Shown piece by piece: positions 1-11,369 of a DNA stretch of 64,000 bases (within the stretch, counting starts at the first letter, position 1; every line of letters begins with the position of its first letter). The notes beneath the pieces are model-generated. The model made no database searches. It was given only the letters and a program-made list of their open reading frames with translations, and had not been told where the DNA came from. A program made the position numbers and the translations under genes. Origin of the DNA: Sambucus nigra (lineage: Eukaryota; Streptophyta; Magnoliopsida; Dipsacales; Adoxaceae); the NCBI GenBank assembly GCA_949130495.1, contig OX422210.1, positions 30,106,681-30,170,680 of the forward strand, written 5' to 3'.

Positions 1-103
1 GACCTGGTATACCAGCAAGCTGCCGAGATAACTAACTTCCTCAAAGTTAGGAGCACATGAGATAATGATAGTTACGTGGGTCTGGGTCAAGTATATTCTA
101 TCA
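1..103 (-). repeat. Copia-A 3' LTR, partial
   Basis: On the minus strand this is the first 103 bases of a long terminal repeat. It starts with the canonical TG (TGATAGAATATAC at 103-91) directly after a polypurine tract. The rest of the LTR lies beyond the left edge. Its sequence does not resemble the Copia-B LTR at 3781-3993, so the two ends of this element belong to different families. Confidence 0.75.
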
Positions 104-3100
104 TTCCCCCCTCAAGCTTGATGTAGGTAGAGGCCATACACCAAGTTTGAAACGAAAAAGCATGAAGGAATGTATGGACAAAGATTTGGTGAAGATATCG
201 GCAAGTTGATGTTTCGAGTAAATATACTGAGTGATTAATGTTCCTGAAGCAACTTTTTCCCGAACAAAGTGATAATCTAATTCAATATGTTTCGTGCGAG
301 CATGTAACACCGGATTTATGGACATGTAGATAGCGCTTATGTTGTCACAAAGTAAAGTAGGTGGGTTAACTTGACGGACACCAATTTCTTTAAGAACGTA
401 GGAGACCCATGTGAGCTCAGCAGTTGCGGCTGCCATAGACCGATATTCCGCTTCACAACTGGAACGAGAGACAGTTGGTTGTTTCTTAGAGGACCAGGAA
501 ATGCAATTTGCACCAAGAAAAATGCAAAACCCGGATGTGGAACGTCTTGTAGTGGGACATCCTGCCCAGTCTGCATCGGAGAAGCCATAGAGGGATAGTG
601 TGGATTGCCGAAGAAATTTCAAACCATAAGAAATTGTGCCTTTTAGGTATCGAAGAAGTCTTTTAACTTGAGTGAGATGAAGAGTAGTGGGAGCATGCAT
701 ATGTTGACACAGGCTATTGACCGTGTGAGCAATATCTGGCCGAGTAAGACACAAGTATTGTAAGGCCCCAACTAGAGATCGATATGCAGTGGGATTAGAG
801 AGAGGAGTAATGGTGGCATCGCTTGAGTCTCTGGGAATAGAGGGTGTTTTAGCAGGTTTGACATGAGTCATGTTGGCTTGAGCAAGAAGTTTCTCTATGT
901 AGCTACTCTGATTGAGCTGAAAACCCCCATGAATTGAAACGAGTTGCATACCAAGAAAATAGCTGAGAGCTCCAAGATCTTTAAAAGCAAAACCTGTACT
1001 TAATTTGGTAATGAAACTTTGAAGAAGGTGAGAATGATTGCCAGTGATGAGAATGTCATCGACATATAATAATAAAAGAAGAATGCCAAAAGATGAATGG
1101 TAAATAAATAAAGAAGGGTCTGCCCGACTACATACAAAACCATAATTAATAAGAAATGTACTAAATTTATCAAACCAAGCTCTTGGAGCTTGTTTAAGGC
1201 CATAAATGGCTTTTCGGAGTGTGCAAACATGAAGTGGATATAAAGGATGAATAAAACCCGGTGGTTGTTTCATGTAAACTTGTTCTTGCAAATTTCCATG
1301 TAAAAAGGCATTCTTTACATCTAATTGTTTTATGCACCAACCATGTGTTATGGCGATAGAGAGAACAATGCGAATAGTAGTAGGTTTAATTACTCGACTA
1401 AAAGTGTCTGAAAAACCAATACCTTCTATTTGATTATACCCTTGTGCTACCAACCTTGCTTTATATCTCTCAACACTTCCATCTGGTTTTAATTTTATTT
1501 TATAAATCCATTTGGAGCCAATTAAATGCATATGTGGTTGTTTAGGTACAAGAGTCCAAGTGTGATTTTTGTGAAGAGCAGTAAGTTCCTCATGCATAGC
1601 CTGAACCCATTTGGAATCAAATAACGCTTCTTTGTAATGTGTAGGTTCAAGAGGGAGTGTAAGCATGGTGTGAAGAGCTGTAGGAGCTGAGGGAGTTGAA
1701 GGTTGTGTGATTTTGGCTCGAGTGAGCATGGGGTGTTTATTGTTAATGATATGAGGTGGGTCAATGTTTAATGGAATAGTGAGTTTGATACCTTGTGGGT
1801 TATAAATTGTGGTAGGTGGAATAGTATGGGTAGATGTACTAGGTAAAAATTCGTGAGTGTGAGGACTGTTAAAAGACTGAGGTGATGTGGACAAGGATGA
1901 GGGTGTAGTGTAGCTGGGCAGAGTACGGTTTGGAGTAGTCTCAAGAGGAGGCGTACAGTGGTCTAGGTGAGGGGTTGTAGGACTACCGTTTGCAGTGGGA
2001 TATAAAGTATGAATAATGGGACTTGATAGCATGTCAGGTGGACTAGGTAAGGCAGCCCCAGATCCAGTTGGTGTACCGCTAGTATCCATGGAAGGGACAT
2101 TGGACAAAAAATCAGCATGTCCACTTGCTGATGAAATGGGGTGAGATGATGTTTGGTCTGAAACTATAGTAGGTAAAGGATAAGTTTTATGGTTGCGTGT
2201 GGGAGTGTCTTTGGTCTTAGTTGGGCTATTTAATTGTATTAATGGTGAAAAAATAGTATCATAAGACGTTGTGGCTGAGATTTGGTTTGTGTGAGCAGAC
2301 GTTTCTTTATCTCCTACTTCTAAAAATTCAGAATAGGTTGTCATATCAGTTCTTTGTTCACTAGAATTCATATATCTATCCGGGGTTACATAAGGCATTA
2401 TAGTTTCATCAAAAACAACATGTCTTGACACATATACTCTCCTTGTAGAGGGATGATAACACCTATAGCCCTTATGTAAGGAGCTATAACCAATGAAGAC
2501 ACAAGGAAAAGACTTAGGGGAAAATTTATGTTGGGTTTTTCCTCTAATATATGGGAAGCATCTACAGCCAAACACCTTAAGAGATTCATAGCAAGGTTGC
2601 CTATGATACAACTTGAAGAGAGGAGTTTGTTTATTTAGTTTGGAAGATGGCAGTCTATTGATGAGATATACTGCAGTTAGAAAGGCATCAACCCACAGAT
2701 ATAAAGGTATTTTTGCATAGAGCATAAGTGTGAGAGCAGTTTCAACAATATGTCTATGTTTTCTTTCGGCAACTCCATTTTGTTCTGGTGTGTCGGGACA
2801 AGAAATTTGTCTAACAATTCCATGGTTATGTAAGTGTTCAATAAAAATATTACTTGAAAATTCTCCTCCACCATCACATTGAAAGATTTTTATTTTCTTA
2901 TCAAACTGTGTTTCAACCATATTTTGAAATTTGAGAAAAGTGTCATAAAAATCCGATTTATGTTTAAGAGGGAACAACCAAGTATATCGAGAATAATCAT
3001 CTACAAATACAACATAATACTTCATATTTTGAGAAGAACTAATGGGAGCAGGTCCCCATAAATCTGAATGAATTTTAGCAAGAGGTTCTAAAGAAATTTT

Positions 3101-3259
3101 ATCATTCAAGCAATATAAGTCAGAGAATGAGACGGGTTCTGCACGAGCAGCTAAGGTAGTAACCAAGTCTTTGAAATCAGAACGAAGACCTTTAAATATG
3201 TAGATATTGAAGTCTTCTGTGGAAATTGGACGACCAACGGTCGGCATAACTCTTTGCAC
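101..3259 (-). CDS. Copia polyprotein (integrase, reverse transcriptase, RNase H), fused to a foreign gag fragment
   Basis: This is an open 1052-residue Ty1/Copia pol protein for cDNA synthesis and integration. The integrase core carries D66, D129 and E165, a D-35-E spacing, with the GVAERKHRHI segment around E165. A Pro/Ser/Thr-rich linker spans about 290-540. Reverse transcriptase spans about 550-800, with QLDVKNAFLHG at 645-655 and YVDD at 732-735. RNase H has D895 (FSDADWAG), E937 (EAEYR) and D972 (LCDN). No stop interrupts it, so pol looks young. Residues 1-48 are instead the C-terminal part of Copia-B gag (compare 24600-24720), and the join falls near 3116-3122. Protease, the CCHC knuckle and most of the GAG-pre-integrase region are missing. 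Methionine 1 is only the first ATG in the frame; the rest of gag upstream is frameshifted. As it stands the element cannot be autonomous. Confidence 0.9.
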   Translation of the reverse strand: MQRVMPTVGRPISTEDFNIYIFKGLRSDFKDLVTTLAARAEPVSFSDLYCLNDKISLEPLAKIHSDLWGPAPISSSQNMKYYVVFVDDYSRYTWLFPLKHKSDFYDTFLKFQNMVETQFDKKIKIFQCDGGGEFSSNIFIEHLHNHGIVRQISCPDTPEQNGVAERKHRHIVETALTLMLYAKIPLYLWVDAFLTAVYLINRLPSSKLNKQTPLFKLYHRQPCYESLKVFGCRCFPYIRGKTQHKFSPKSFPCVFIGYSSLHKGYRCYHPSTRRVYVSRHVVFDETIMPYVTPDRYMNSSEQRTDMTTYSEFLEVGDKETSAHTNQISATTSYDTIFSPLIQLNSPTKTKDTPTRNHKTYPLPTIVSDQTSSHPISSASGHADFLSNVPSMDTSGTPTGSGAALPSPPDMLSSPIIHTLYPTANGSPTTPHLDHCTPPLETTPNRTLPSYTTPSSLSTSPQSFNSPHTHEFLPSTSTHTIPPTTIYNPQGIKLTIPLNIDPPHIINNKHPMLTRAKITQPSTPSAPTALHTMLTLPLEPTHYKEALFDSKWVQAMHEELTALHKNHTWTLVPKQPHMHLIGSKWIYKIKLKPDGSVERYKARLVAQGYNQIEGIGFSDTFSRVIKPTTIRIVLSIAITHGWCIKQLDVKNAFLHGNLQEQVYMKQPPGFIHPLYPLHVCTLRKAIYGLKQAPRAWFDKFSTFLINYGFVCSRADPSLFIYHSSFGILLLLLYVDDILITGNHSHLLQSFITKLSTGFAFKDLGALSYFLGMQLVSIHGGFQLNQSSYIEKLLAQANMTHVKPAKTPSIPRDSSDATITPLSNPTAYRSLVGALQYLCLTRPDIAHTVNSLCQHMHAPTTLHLTQVKRLLRYLKGTISYGLKFLRQSTLSLYGFSDADWAGCPTTRRSTSGFCIFLGANCISWSSKKQPTVSRSSCEAEYRSMAAATAELTWVSYVLKEIGVRQVNPPTLLCDNISAIYMSINPVLHARTKHIELDYHFVREKVASGTLITQYIYSKHQLADIFTKSLSIHSFMLFRFKLGVWPLPTSSLRGE
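104..116 (-). other. Polypurine tract of Copia-A
   Basis: On the minus strand it reads CTTGAGGGGGGAA and lies immediately 5' of the LTR, the expected primer site for plus-strand DNA synthesis in an LTR retrotransposon. The pol reading frame runs through it and ends at TGA (103-101), whose first two bases are also the TG of the LTR. Confidence 0.8.
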
Positions 3260-3748
3260 GCTGAAGATATTGAGAAACCGTTAGGCCCCCTGGCTTAAGT
3301 TTTGTAAGTTTATATGAATGGTGAGAATGCGGGTGTTGGACGAAGAGGGTAAGGCTGCCGTCAACGCATCCCACACCTCCTTAGAGGTTGTGAGTCCAAC
3401 TACCAATGGAATCACGTCATCAGAAAGGGAGGAAAGAATTGTGCTAAGAAGGAATTGGTCTTGCTGGACCTAGAGCTGAAATGCAGGATTAGTTTGAAGT
3501 TCCCCCTGACCTTCAATAGTTATTTGGACAGGAGGACAAGGATGTGATCCGTCAATAAATCCAAGCAGATTCCAGGCTCGAAGAAATGGAATTAATTGAG
3601 TTTTTCGCAAAAGATAGTTGGTGCAGTTAAGTTTTAATGAGATGAAATGATGGGCACTGTTAAAAGAGGAAGATAGAATACGTGATGGGTTGGGAGAGTT
3701 TTTAGCAGTGGAAGGAGAGATCCCAGATGTTGTTGAACCCTCAGACAT
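3120..3748 (-). pseudogene. Copia-B gag remnant, frameshifted
   Basis: This is the N-terminal capsid-type gag of Copia-B, nearly identical to 24600-25219. The start codon at 3748 opens MSEGSTTSGIS, and recognisable gag text runs from there (LIPFLRAWNLLGFIDGSHPCPP). A stop and frame changes split it: the first piece ends near 3470, the middle piece is in another frame (3192-3374), and the last piece (STEDFNIYIFKGLRSDFKDL) continues into the chimeric pol frame. The sequence switches to an unrelated Copia family at about 3120. Confidence 0.8.
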
Positions 3749-3780
3749 GATGGACAAAAAAAATTGAGGCTCTAAAATAA

Positions 3781-3993
3781 AAATAGAACAAGAAAATTAA
3801 AGAGAATTTTTACTATTGGTTTTATTCTCTTCTCTTTCTTTATACAGGTTAAAGGATATATTTATAAGGACTCTACCAAGCTATTGCTTTCACGGATAAG
3901 TAACAGATTCAAATTCAAATGGCAGATATAAATGTGGAGAGAAATAAGGCACACAGGTGCAATTATGATATGCTGTTAGGATAGGTGTTAATA
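3781..3993 (-). repeat. Copia-B 5' LTR of the chimeric element
   Basis: This 213-bp LTR matches the LTRs at 14298, 20707, 25252, 48634 and 53196. On the minus strand it starts TATTAACACC and ends CTATTT. Next to it lies a decayed primer binding site, revcomp of attgaggctctaaaat, where B3 keeps TGGTTTCAGAGCC. The base string ggaag follows at 3994-3998, the same flank seen at B2 and B3, so this is the same ancestral insertion site. Confidence 0.8.
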
Positions 3994-5839
3994 GGAAGAA
4001 TCATAGTTATGATCGCAGTACAGAGGGAGATGTAGTTGTGATCTCGGTTACGATGATTTTCTATAGTGTCACGGAGGTGGATGTAGTGATCCTATGTTTT
4101 AAAAAGTAATCAAAAGTATGAGATAAGGCAATGAAATAAGATAAATAGGAGAAAATTAAGAAAAGAAATTCAATAATTTAAGAAAATGAGATACCATACT
4201 AAAATATTAATAGACCATTGTGCGTTTGATTTACTCTTTTTATTCTTGTTTGTCTACATATATATAGTTAAATAAATAATTTGTAAAAAACAGTTACATT
4301 TAAATAATTTATTAGGAAATGGTAGAAATGGTATAGTATAATGGAATACAAAATAGAATAAGAATTGAATCCCCAAAACTAAATGGTTAGCACAATTTTT
4401 TTCGAACATAACATTGGCAGATATATAAAGGTTTTATACAATGTCTTACTAGAGGTATTTTACTTTTAGAAGAAAATAACAAATTATAGTTATGCTCAAC
4501 TCTAAGGCAAAATGGGTTGTATTCAATCAACTCAAAGTGTAGCTTTGTGGAAGATTGGAATACCTATACTGTTTCTTTAGTCTTCAATATTTGTGACTTC
4601 AATTAAGAAAATTCAATAAATTAATTTTTGGTATTTTCTTTGATTTTAAAATTAAAAATTAAAAATTATCAATTAAACATCAGGAGCCATATTTATATAT
4701 ACATATTTTCATTATCATATATTTTAATTTTAATTTCGATTTTTATGGCTCAAAAAAATGAAAAAAAAAGGTAACATGGTCAATATGTTAATAGTAGCGG
4801 TTTCACTATTGAAAATTTGGAAGTGGGGATGAAACATAGATTGAATTAAAAAAAAAAAAATAGATTAACACAAAAACACGTCTAAAAATGTGGCAAAAAC
4901 AAAATAACCCATTTTTTTCAATTATTTTTTATCAACACGGGTAGGCCATTCCATGCTTTCAAACACAATCAATGAACCATTATATATATAAAAAAAACAT
5001 AAACAGTACAAAACGCCAAGCCCTTTACCATTTTATCATAATAGAATCATGTAGAAAGAAAATTTCAATTTTAACAACCACCCTTATTTACTGTACGATT
5101 CTCATACAAATTGTGTTCCACCAGTTTCCATTAGTTAGTAATTAAAATAGGTTTACCCTTAGTAATTTAAAAGTTTATCTCATCAAAAACCATTGAGTAT
5201 ACATCAAGAAAAACCTAACATGCACAAGGAAGAAAAAGTAAAAAACAATCATAATAAAATATAAAGATGGAGTTAACAAAGACTAAGTACCTTATTCTTT
5301 ATTTGTTGATACGAAGCTGTTGCTTGATTACTAGAAGTTAACGTGAGAAGAAATGTCAAGAGGTACTTATAAATAGTTTTATTTAGAGGCTTTTGAGAGG
5401 AAACTGAATTAATGGGGAAGATACGAAGGGTTTCAATCTTTATTACAAAACCCATTTATGGAATGGTGTTTTATTATTATATCATCATGGAAAGTAAAAC
5501 GTTAGATAGAGAAAATTGAGAAGAAACAACACCAATATCCCTTAGTATTTCTCACTTACATTTTTCTCATTTTCTGGCTGCAAGTCGTTCATTTTATCCA
5601 ATCTTTACAATGAAAAGTTCCGAATTTTATATACTAATAATACACCGATTTGCATAGCGCGTCTTCCTTACACGCGTCTCATCGTGTGACTAACGATTTT
5701 AGCTTTCTCGATGGTGGCGTTATTATGATGGCGCCCCCTTTACACCGTTGGCTAAGAAGTATTGGTCGTTTAGAGCATGGATGAACGGATTACACATGCC
5801 ATTAAATTTAATTTATTTTTTACGTGTAATTTTGGATTG

Positions 5840-6070
5840 GTTGTTTAAATAATTTAATACGTAAGTATGTTAGTAATATTATAAATTAGTAAAATGATAC
5901 TTTGATAATTTAATAAATTAGTAAGAAAGTAAATTTATAAAATTAGTAAACAAAGATTTTAATGATGTTTGTAAATTAGTAAGTTAGTAATTGAATAAAT
6001 TATTACGTTACTAAATTAATAAATTTAGCTAATTGGTAATTTAAAAACTTAATATATTAATAAATAAATG
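5840..6070. repeat. Degenerate 'ttagtaa' simple-repeat tract
   Basis: A stretch of about 230 bases is built largely from irregular copies of aaattagtaa and its variants. It recurs at 38770-38995 and, shortened, at 57765-57895. U2 lacks it because of a deletion. No coding potential is visible. Confidence 0.6.
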
Positions 6071-6105
6071 GTTTTTTTATTATGTTCATAAAAAAATTAT
6101 TCTAA

Positions 6106-7082
6106 TTAAGGTAAATCCAAGACATAAAGCTTAAATGTGCAATGAAATCCGTCGACAATTCTGCACCAGTATATGCTTGAGGCGGGGATATTTGGATTTG
6201 GAGATGCCTTATCACTCATGAATTCGGCAACAACATTTTTTTCATTGATCACTTTTCTAACAATCTCCTCATCATCATTTATTTGGGCCGAGATAATTGG
6301 ATCTTGAGATGCCATATTTTTGGAAGTCAATGGATTCTACACAAAATTAAGAGCTATTTCCAAATGTCCTCCCTTGTCGATTACGTCCAGAATATTTTCC
6401 TGGTTATTACTCCGAACAAAAAAATCAGTATTTTTTCTTTTATCAGTTCCATTCCGATTAAATTAAGCTAAATTTCATCTCAAATTTTTCTGGGCCATTT
6501 TATAACTTGAAATTGGATGTCCTACACATCCACAAAAATCACAAAAGGGGCTTGCTTTTCTAGTTCTATTTTCATAGGAATTTTTTTATCCTCACCCTGA
6601 ATAACCACAGTAGTTGGAACCAAGTAAGAAAAATCTATTTTAACTAAAATTCTTTCATAAACTCCATATTTTTATCAGAGGATGATTGATCAATCCTTAT
6701 GGGTAAACAACACCTTTAAAAAATTCTAATAGCAAGCTTGAATGACAAAATGCGTCCGGAACATCATAAAATCTCACCCAAACATGAGATGTAAATGAAA
6801 CAAATTTGGATACCATTGCATAGGTTTAAGATAACTAACCTCAAAATTTAAAGAACCGAACATCTACGCCTTTTGAAGTCATCCAATGAATCAAATGAAA
6901 TATGCAAAGTGATGCGCGGTGTGATATCGATTTAAAAAAATTCGTAAGTTTTCAAATAAATACTTATTTAATCAGTGACAAATTACAAACCAAATTCATT
7001 CAGCCCCTAAAGTTGTATAGATTATTTTAGTCATGGTTTTAGTTAGAGGCTAGGGTTTGGGGAGTTTTTGTGGGTGTGCCAT
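6106..7082 (-). pseudogene. LINE ORF1-like DUF4283/zinc-knuckle remnant, U1
   Basis: Read on the minus strand from ATG at 7082, the text matches the DUF4283 nucleic-acid-binding domain of plant L1 LINE ORF1 proteins or related zinc-knuckle proteins. The match is clearest in the U4 copy (LIWFVICHRLNKYLIE, then KIVFSYLVPTTVV). Here a stop falls at codon 11 and several frame changes follow. The terminal knuckle is CDFCGCVGHPISSY, so its last cysteine has become tyrosine. A C-terminal open piece of 74 residues remains at 6106-6330. Confidence 0.6.
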
Positions 7083-7844
7083 TTTCTCCCTCCTAGGGTG
7101 TATCCATATAGAGGGTTTACCTATTTGTGGTTGTGTAAGAATTCTATTCATCATCTTCTTCATAAATCCAAGCCTCCACCTTTTGTATTTCTTCATTTCT
7201 TGCTTTGTTAATTAGTTTCATTGCTCTGTAGTGTAAAATTAATTGCTTTCTTTCAATACATGCCTTTTATTATGCTTTCTAGCTAAATTAAATTAGGTTG
7301 TGATTAATGGAACTCGCCTTGTGTTTAATGGATTGCTTTGCTATGGTGATGGGTTTTATATATTTAATTCGATTAGGTTCCCCTAGTTTTAATGCCAAGG
7401 AGATTTAATGGGGTATATCATGTATGCTCCGTATTTACGACTTTGCGTGTGTAATTTCAGGAGTATTTGTTGACGCCAAAATCATGTTAGGCTTTTATGC
7501 GAATTTATGGGGTGACACTCCTAGGTTTAATTAATCGTTGAAATTAGATTCAATCTTAGTAATTTATTATTCCCATGTAACCATTTATACGCGTTAAGTC
7601 GAGGTGAGGGATATTAGTCGCAACCTATAGTTTTTATTCCTTTTGTTAATCGTAGTTTAAATACACATGCCTAGATTATCTTTTCCTTTCTTTTATTAAC
7701 AATCATCTTTTACACTTTTATTTAGAGGTATTAAACCGATTAATATTCTTGCAACATTTCTCTGTGGATTCGATAATCGGACTGACAGTGTACTCCCTTA
7801 AAATAGTGTAGTCAATAGTTTAGGTTTTTGCATTGAGTCGGAGA
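7083..7844. other. Unidentified spacer upstream of the DUF4283 remnant
   Basis: This is AT-rich sequence shared by U1-U4, containing 'ttctctgtggattcgataatcgg' near 7758. It lies just 5' of the DUF4283 start codon on the minus strand, so part may be the old 5' untranslated region of that element. I see no open frame or RNA gene here. Confidence 0.4.
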
Positions 7845-9027
7845 ATGGTATGCCCGATTACTGAAAAAAAAAAGTAGATATATTAGTAAGGAAAATAGGA
7901 AAGAATAAAGCGGTTGGCCGAGAAAAAATACCCACAGAGGTGTGGAAAACCTTTGGAAGTTTAGGGATAAAATGGTTAACATGCTTATTTAATAAAACTT
8001 TAAGAGAACAAAACATGTCAAATGAGTGGAGGAAAAACGCCATAACACTTTTGTATAAAAATAAATGGGATATACAAAACTGCAGTAATTATAGAGGATT
8101 CAAACTGTTGAATCACACTATTAAATTGTGGGAAAAAGTTATAGAACAAAGATTAAGCAATGAGTCAACTATTTCGGATAATTAATTTTGATTTATGATA
8201 GTGTGATCTACCACAAAAGCTATTTTCTTATTACGATAGTTAATGGAGAAATGTAGAAGTAAGAATAAAAATTTATATATGGTCTTTATAGATTTAGAAA
8301 AAGCTTATGATAGAGTAACTAGGGATATAACTTGGTGGGATTTAAGGAGGAAAAGAATCCCTATGAGTTATATTAAAGTAATTTAAGATATCTATAATAA
8401 CACAAAAACTAGAGTAAGGACTGTATGTGGAGAAACTAATGACTTTATGATTAAAGTGAATTTACATCAAGGATCGGCCTTAAGTCGCTATTTAATTGCC
8501 GTAGTTTTAGATGAGATTACTAAGGACATGCAAGAAGATGTCATGTTGTTTGCAGATGATATAGTTTTAGTAGACACTTAATGAGGGCTTAGCAATGAGA
8601 GTAGGTACTTGGGGAAAAGCCTTAGATTCTAAGGGACTAAAAATCACTAGAATTAAAATAGAATTTATGGAATGTAAATTTAATAATGAGGCGTCGGGTA
8701 ACATAATGTTAAAGATTGAAGAAAAGGTGATAAATCAAACTTTATATATCTATGTCCAATGTTACAAAGTAGACCTAGGTGGTGTGAACTTGTGTTGTGT
8801 AGACCAGTAGATGCCCATATAACAAGAGGACGATTCTTAGAAATATAGGGTAAAAGAGAAAGAGGTCGCCTTAAGCTATTGTGGGAGGAAATTATTTGGA
8901 GAGATCTTAAGGAATTAAACTTGAATGCTAATGTTGCACAAAATAGATTAGAATGAAAAAGGATAATCCAAGTGGCCGACCCCATATCGATGGGATGAAG
9001 GCAATGATGATGATGATGATGATGATA
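7845..9027 (+). pseudogene. RTE-type LINE, 3' part, U1
   Basis: This is a non-LTR reverse transcriptase remnant of the plant RTE kind. Frames broken by stops and shifts read WLTCLFNKTLREQNMSNEW and NAITLLYKNK (7976-8075), FIDLEKAYDRVT near 8284, and MLFADDIVLVD, where the catalytic FADD is kept at 8549-8560. The element ends in 'gggatgaaggcaatgatgatgatgat' at about 8991-9027; a short trinucleotide tail is typical of RTE LINEs. The endonuclease and N-terminal part are missing because of the U1 deletion at about 7842. Confidence 0.8.
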
Positions 9028-9273
9028 TGATCAATTGTGTTATTGGGCTATACTCTTCATAGAAATAAGGCCACTTTTGTGAGAATTTTGAATGCTTAAT
9101 TCTCTATAACACTCACAAAAATAGGTTTTTGTGGCCAAAATGAACACGATAAGAACCAATTATTGTTGAGGGGGAACTATGTGACTTATATTGTCTTGGT
9201 TTACAAGAACTAGGGGAAGTTCAAAGTTTCTGACTACTTATTCAGATGTAGTTAGTCTACACTTTTCATTTTT

Positions 9274-10640
9274 CTGGGGGGCGGGGGGTGGGGTTGTTGA
9301 AAATGGTTTATTAATGAACATGTCAGGGGCAACATCGTTGCCAAATTCTAGTGGAAGACACATTCCAAATTTAGTAGGACCACCTAAAAATATGTTCTCT
9401 AATTCGAGGAGAACAATTTGGTATATTCACATGTCAAAAACCAGTAAGTATTGAATGAGAAAATTGTCTCTAAAGATACCCACTTGAATTAATAAAAAAA
9501 AAAAGAAAACTTTGTTTAATAACACCTTATCTCACATAGAAAAAATAATGAAATGTGAAGAGTTAATATACTCCTTGATTGGGCACTCCTTGGTTGGACC
9601 AAAGGAACCCTACTTTTATGGAGTGGAGATAACTTAGGTTTGCGTGCATGTCGCTGCCTATCGCGTGGACCAACTCCACTAGGGCAGGCTTAAGCCTAGC
9701 CTTGGACTTCAATGGATTATTTAATTTATTTGCAAAATTTCGTTTGTTTATAATTTCTGGTTCGGATTAATCCCAACCCATAATAGAAATGTGTTTGAGC
9801 ATTTATTAAATCGTCTTGGCCCATTTGCAAAATGGGTCCAATTTTATTTTATTGGGCTTTTGAAATTGGTTGAAAATTATAGGTCATAAGGACAAAAGCC
9901 ATGGCAAATCGTGATTTTCTTTTTTGACGACCTGTTCGTTGAAAAACCACACTAAACAGATAATGTGATTGTTTAAATGGTCACGAATAAGTCTGTAAAA
10001 GTCCTTAGGCCTACCATAAATCCTCAATTAATTTTTGTGGCTTTTTCTATTTCTACGATGACTATAATTGTTTTTTTAGTAGGGACAAAAAATCTATTCT
10101 ATTTTATGAGACAATAACTCACAACATTGGGCACCATGAAGGGAGCAAAATGTTTTAAGAACACAACATCAATTCATAGGGTTAGGAGTATTTGTGTATA
10201 CTCAATTTAAACATTGTATAAAATAATTTGTAGATTTTTTATTATTGTTCATACATTTTATTTTTATATCCAGAATAACAAATGTTTTTTAAGGATAAAA
10301 ACTTGTTCAACCATAAAGAAATTGACACTACGCAGTAAAGCCTACTTTTTAATGTGATGTCGAAAACAGAATACGTGATTCAAAATTATAGACGGGACAC
10401 GTAACATTTTTTAAGAATTTGGCTCTTGATGAGTCTCTACCATTTCAACATTGATTGACTCTTGCAAATGAGGATATTGTAAGAGGTTAAGTTGCATTCT
10501 CTTTTAAAGAAGGTAATTCCAAATTAAAGGTCCTTTTGTACAAAAACCTACTGCATATCTATCTTCAAGTCTACAATGAACAAGGTTTGGCATATATAAC
10601 ATAAACACCACGGACACACCATAGGTTGAAAACGACTGCA
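9274..10640 (+). repeat. Copia-C polypurine tract and 3' LTR, U1
   Basis: A G-rich tract (9276-9293) runs into TGTTG at 9295, which looks like a Copia polypurine tract followed by an LTR starting TGTTGG (clearer at 30733 and 43692). In U2-U4 a Copia RNase H remnant on the same strand lies upstream, with the RTE LINE inserted between them, which supports the reading. The right end of the LTR is not resolved; 10640 is where the unit enters the (TA)n/MITE block. The open frame at 9191-9454 has no recognisable family and is probably chance. Confidence 0.45.
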
Positions 10641-10695
10641 ATGAAAAATAAATGATTATTTGCATTTTGGATGGTGTTTGTTCTTGTTTTTTGTC

Positions 10696-10756
<61 letters not shown>

Positions 10757-11136
10757 AAGAGAGGGGCTCCCTAACGTACCTCATTAAACATACATACGGA
10801 CATACCATTTTTTTTAAATAGTAAAAAAAATAATTGAGTTGATATGTTTTATATGGGTTCATGATATTTCACTATGCCCATGTAAAAATATTCAACTCAA
10901 AACAATGTATTTTGATCTTTTTAAAAAATAGGTAAAAAAACTGACAATTTTAAATGGTAAAAATTGTTAGTTTTTTTTACCTATTTTTTAAAAATAACAA
11001 AATACATTATTTCCAATTGATTATTTTTATAGGGGCATACTGAAATGTCATGAACCCGTATAAAAGTTATTATCTCAAATTTATATTTTTACTTTTTTAG
11101 AAATGGATATGTTCATAGGAGGTATGTTTGGGGATC

Positions 11137-11141
<5 letters not shown>
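10757..11141. mobile_element. Foldback MITE-1, U1
   Basis: A 385-bp near-palindrome. The left arm from ggctccctaac at 10765 and the right arm ending ggggatcctaac at 11141 are reverse complements for about 180 bases each, with small mismatches. The centre is 'aatgtattttgatctttttaaa' against 'aaaaataacaaaatacatt'. It has no coding capacity. (TA)n tracts flank it at 10698-10756 and 11142-11166, so it seems to have entered a TA microsatellite. Confidence 0.7.
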
Positions 11142-11167
<26 letters not shown>

Positions 11168-11170
11168 AAG

Positions 11171-11369
11171 TAATGCTCCTGTGCGAACTAGTCCGCATTT
11201 TAAGAATGGGCACCGGACATGTGTCACCTAACGGTGCGCCTAGAAATTATCGCCTAAATTATAGGTACACTCTCTCTCTATTCTCAGCTCACCGCCAAGT
11301 GACACATGCCCCCCCCCCTCCCCCCCCGCATTCTTAAAATGCGGACTAGTCCGCACAAGAGCAGGACTG
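11171..11369. mobile_element. Foldback MITE-2, U1
   Basis: A 199-bp element with long imperfect inverted repeats: gctcctgtgcgaactagtccgcattttaag at the left against cattcttaaaatgcggactagtccgcacaagagc at the right. The pairing continues inward through acatgtgtcacctaacgg / ccaagtgacacatg. Cytosine tracts (11309-11318 and 11320-11327) lie in the right arm. (TA)n borders both sides. This copy has the same orientation as U2's and the opposite one to U3's. Confidence 0.7.

Noticed and set aside
5273..5455. 60-residue minus-strand frame with a TATAAATA string nearby
   Set aside because: It is not maintained in U3, where indels and stops break it, and it resembles no family I know.
9191..9454. 87-residue frame in the presumed Copia-C LTR
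   Set aside because: The frame is broken in U2, U3 and U4 and spans the G-rich tract, so it is probably chance.
10656..10862. Frames rich in Ile-Tyr (also 17609, 32425, 35546, 44891, 45587)
   Set aside because: They are translations of (TA)n microsatellites.
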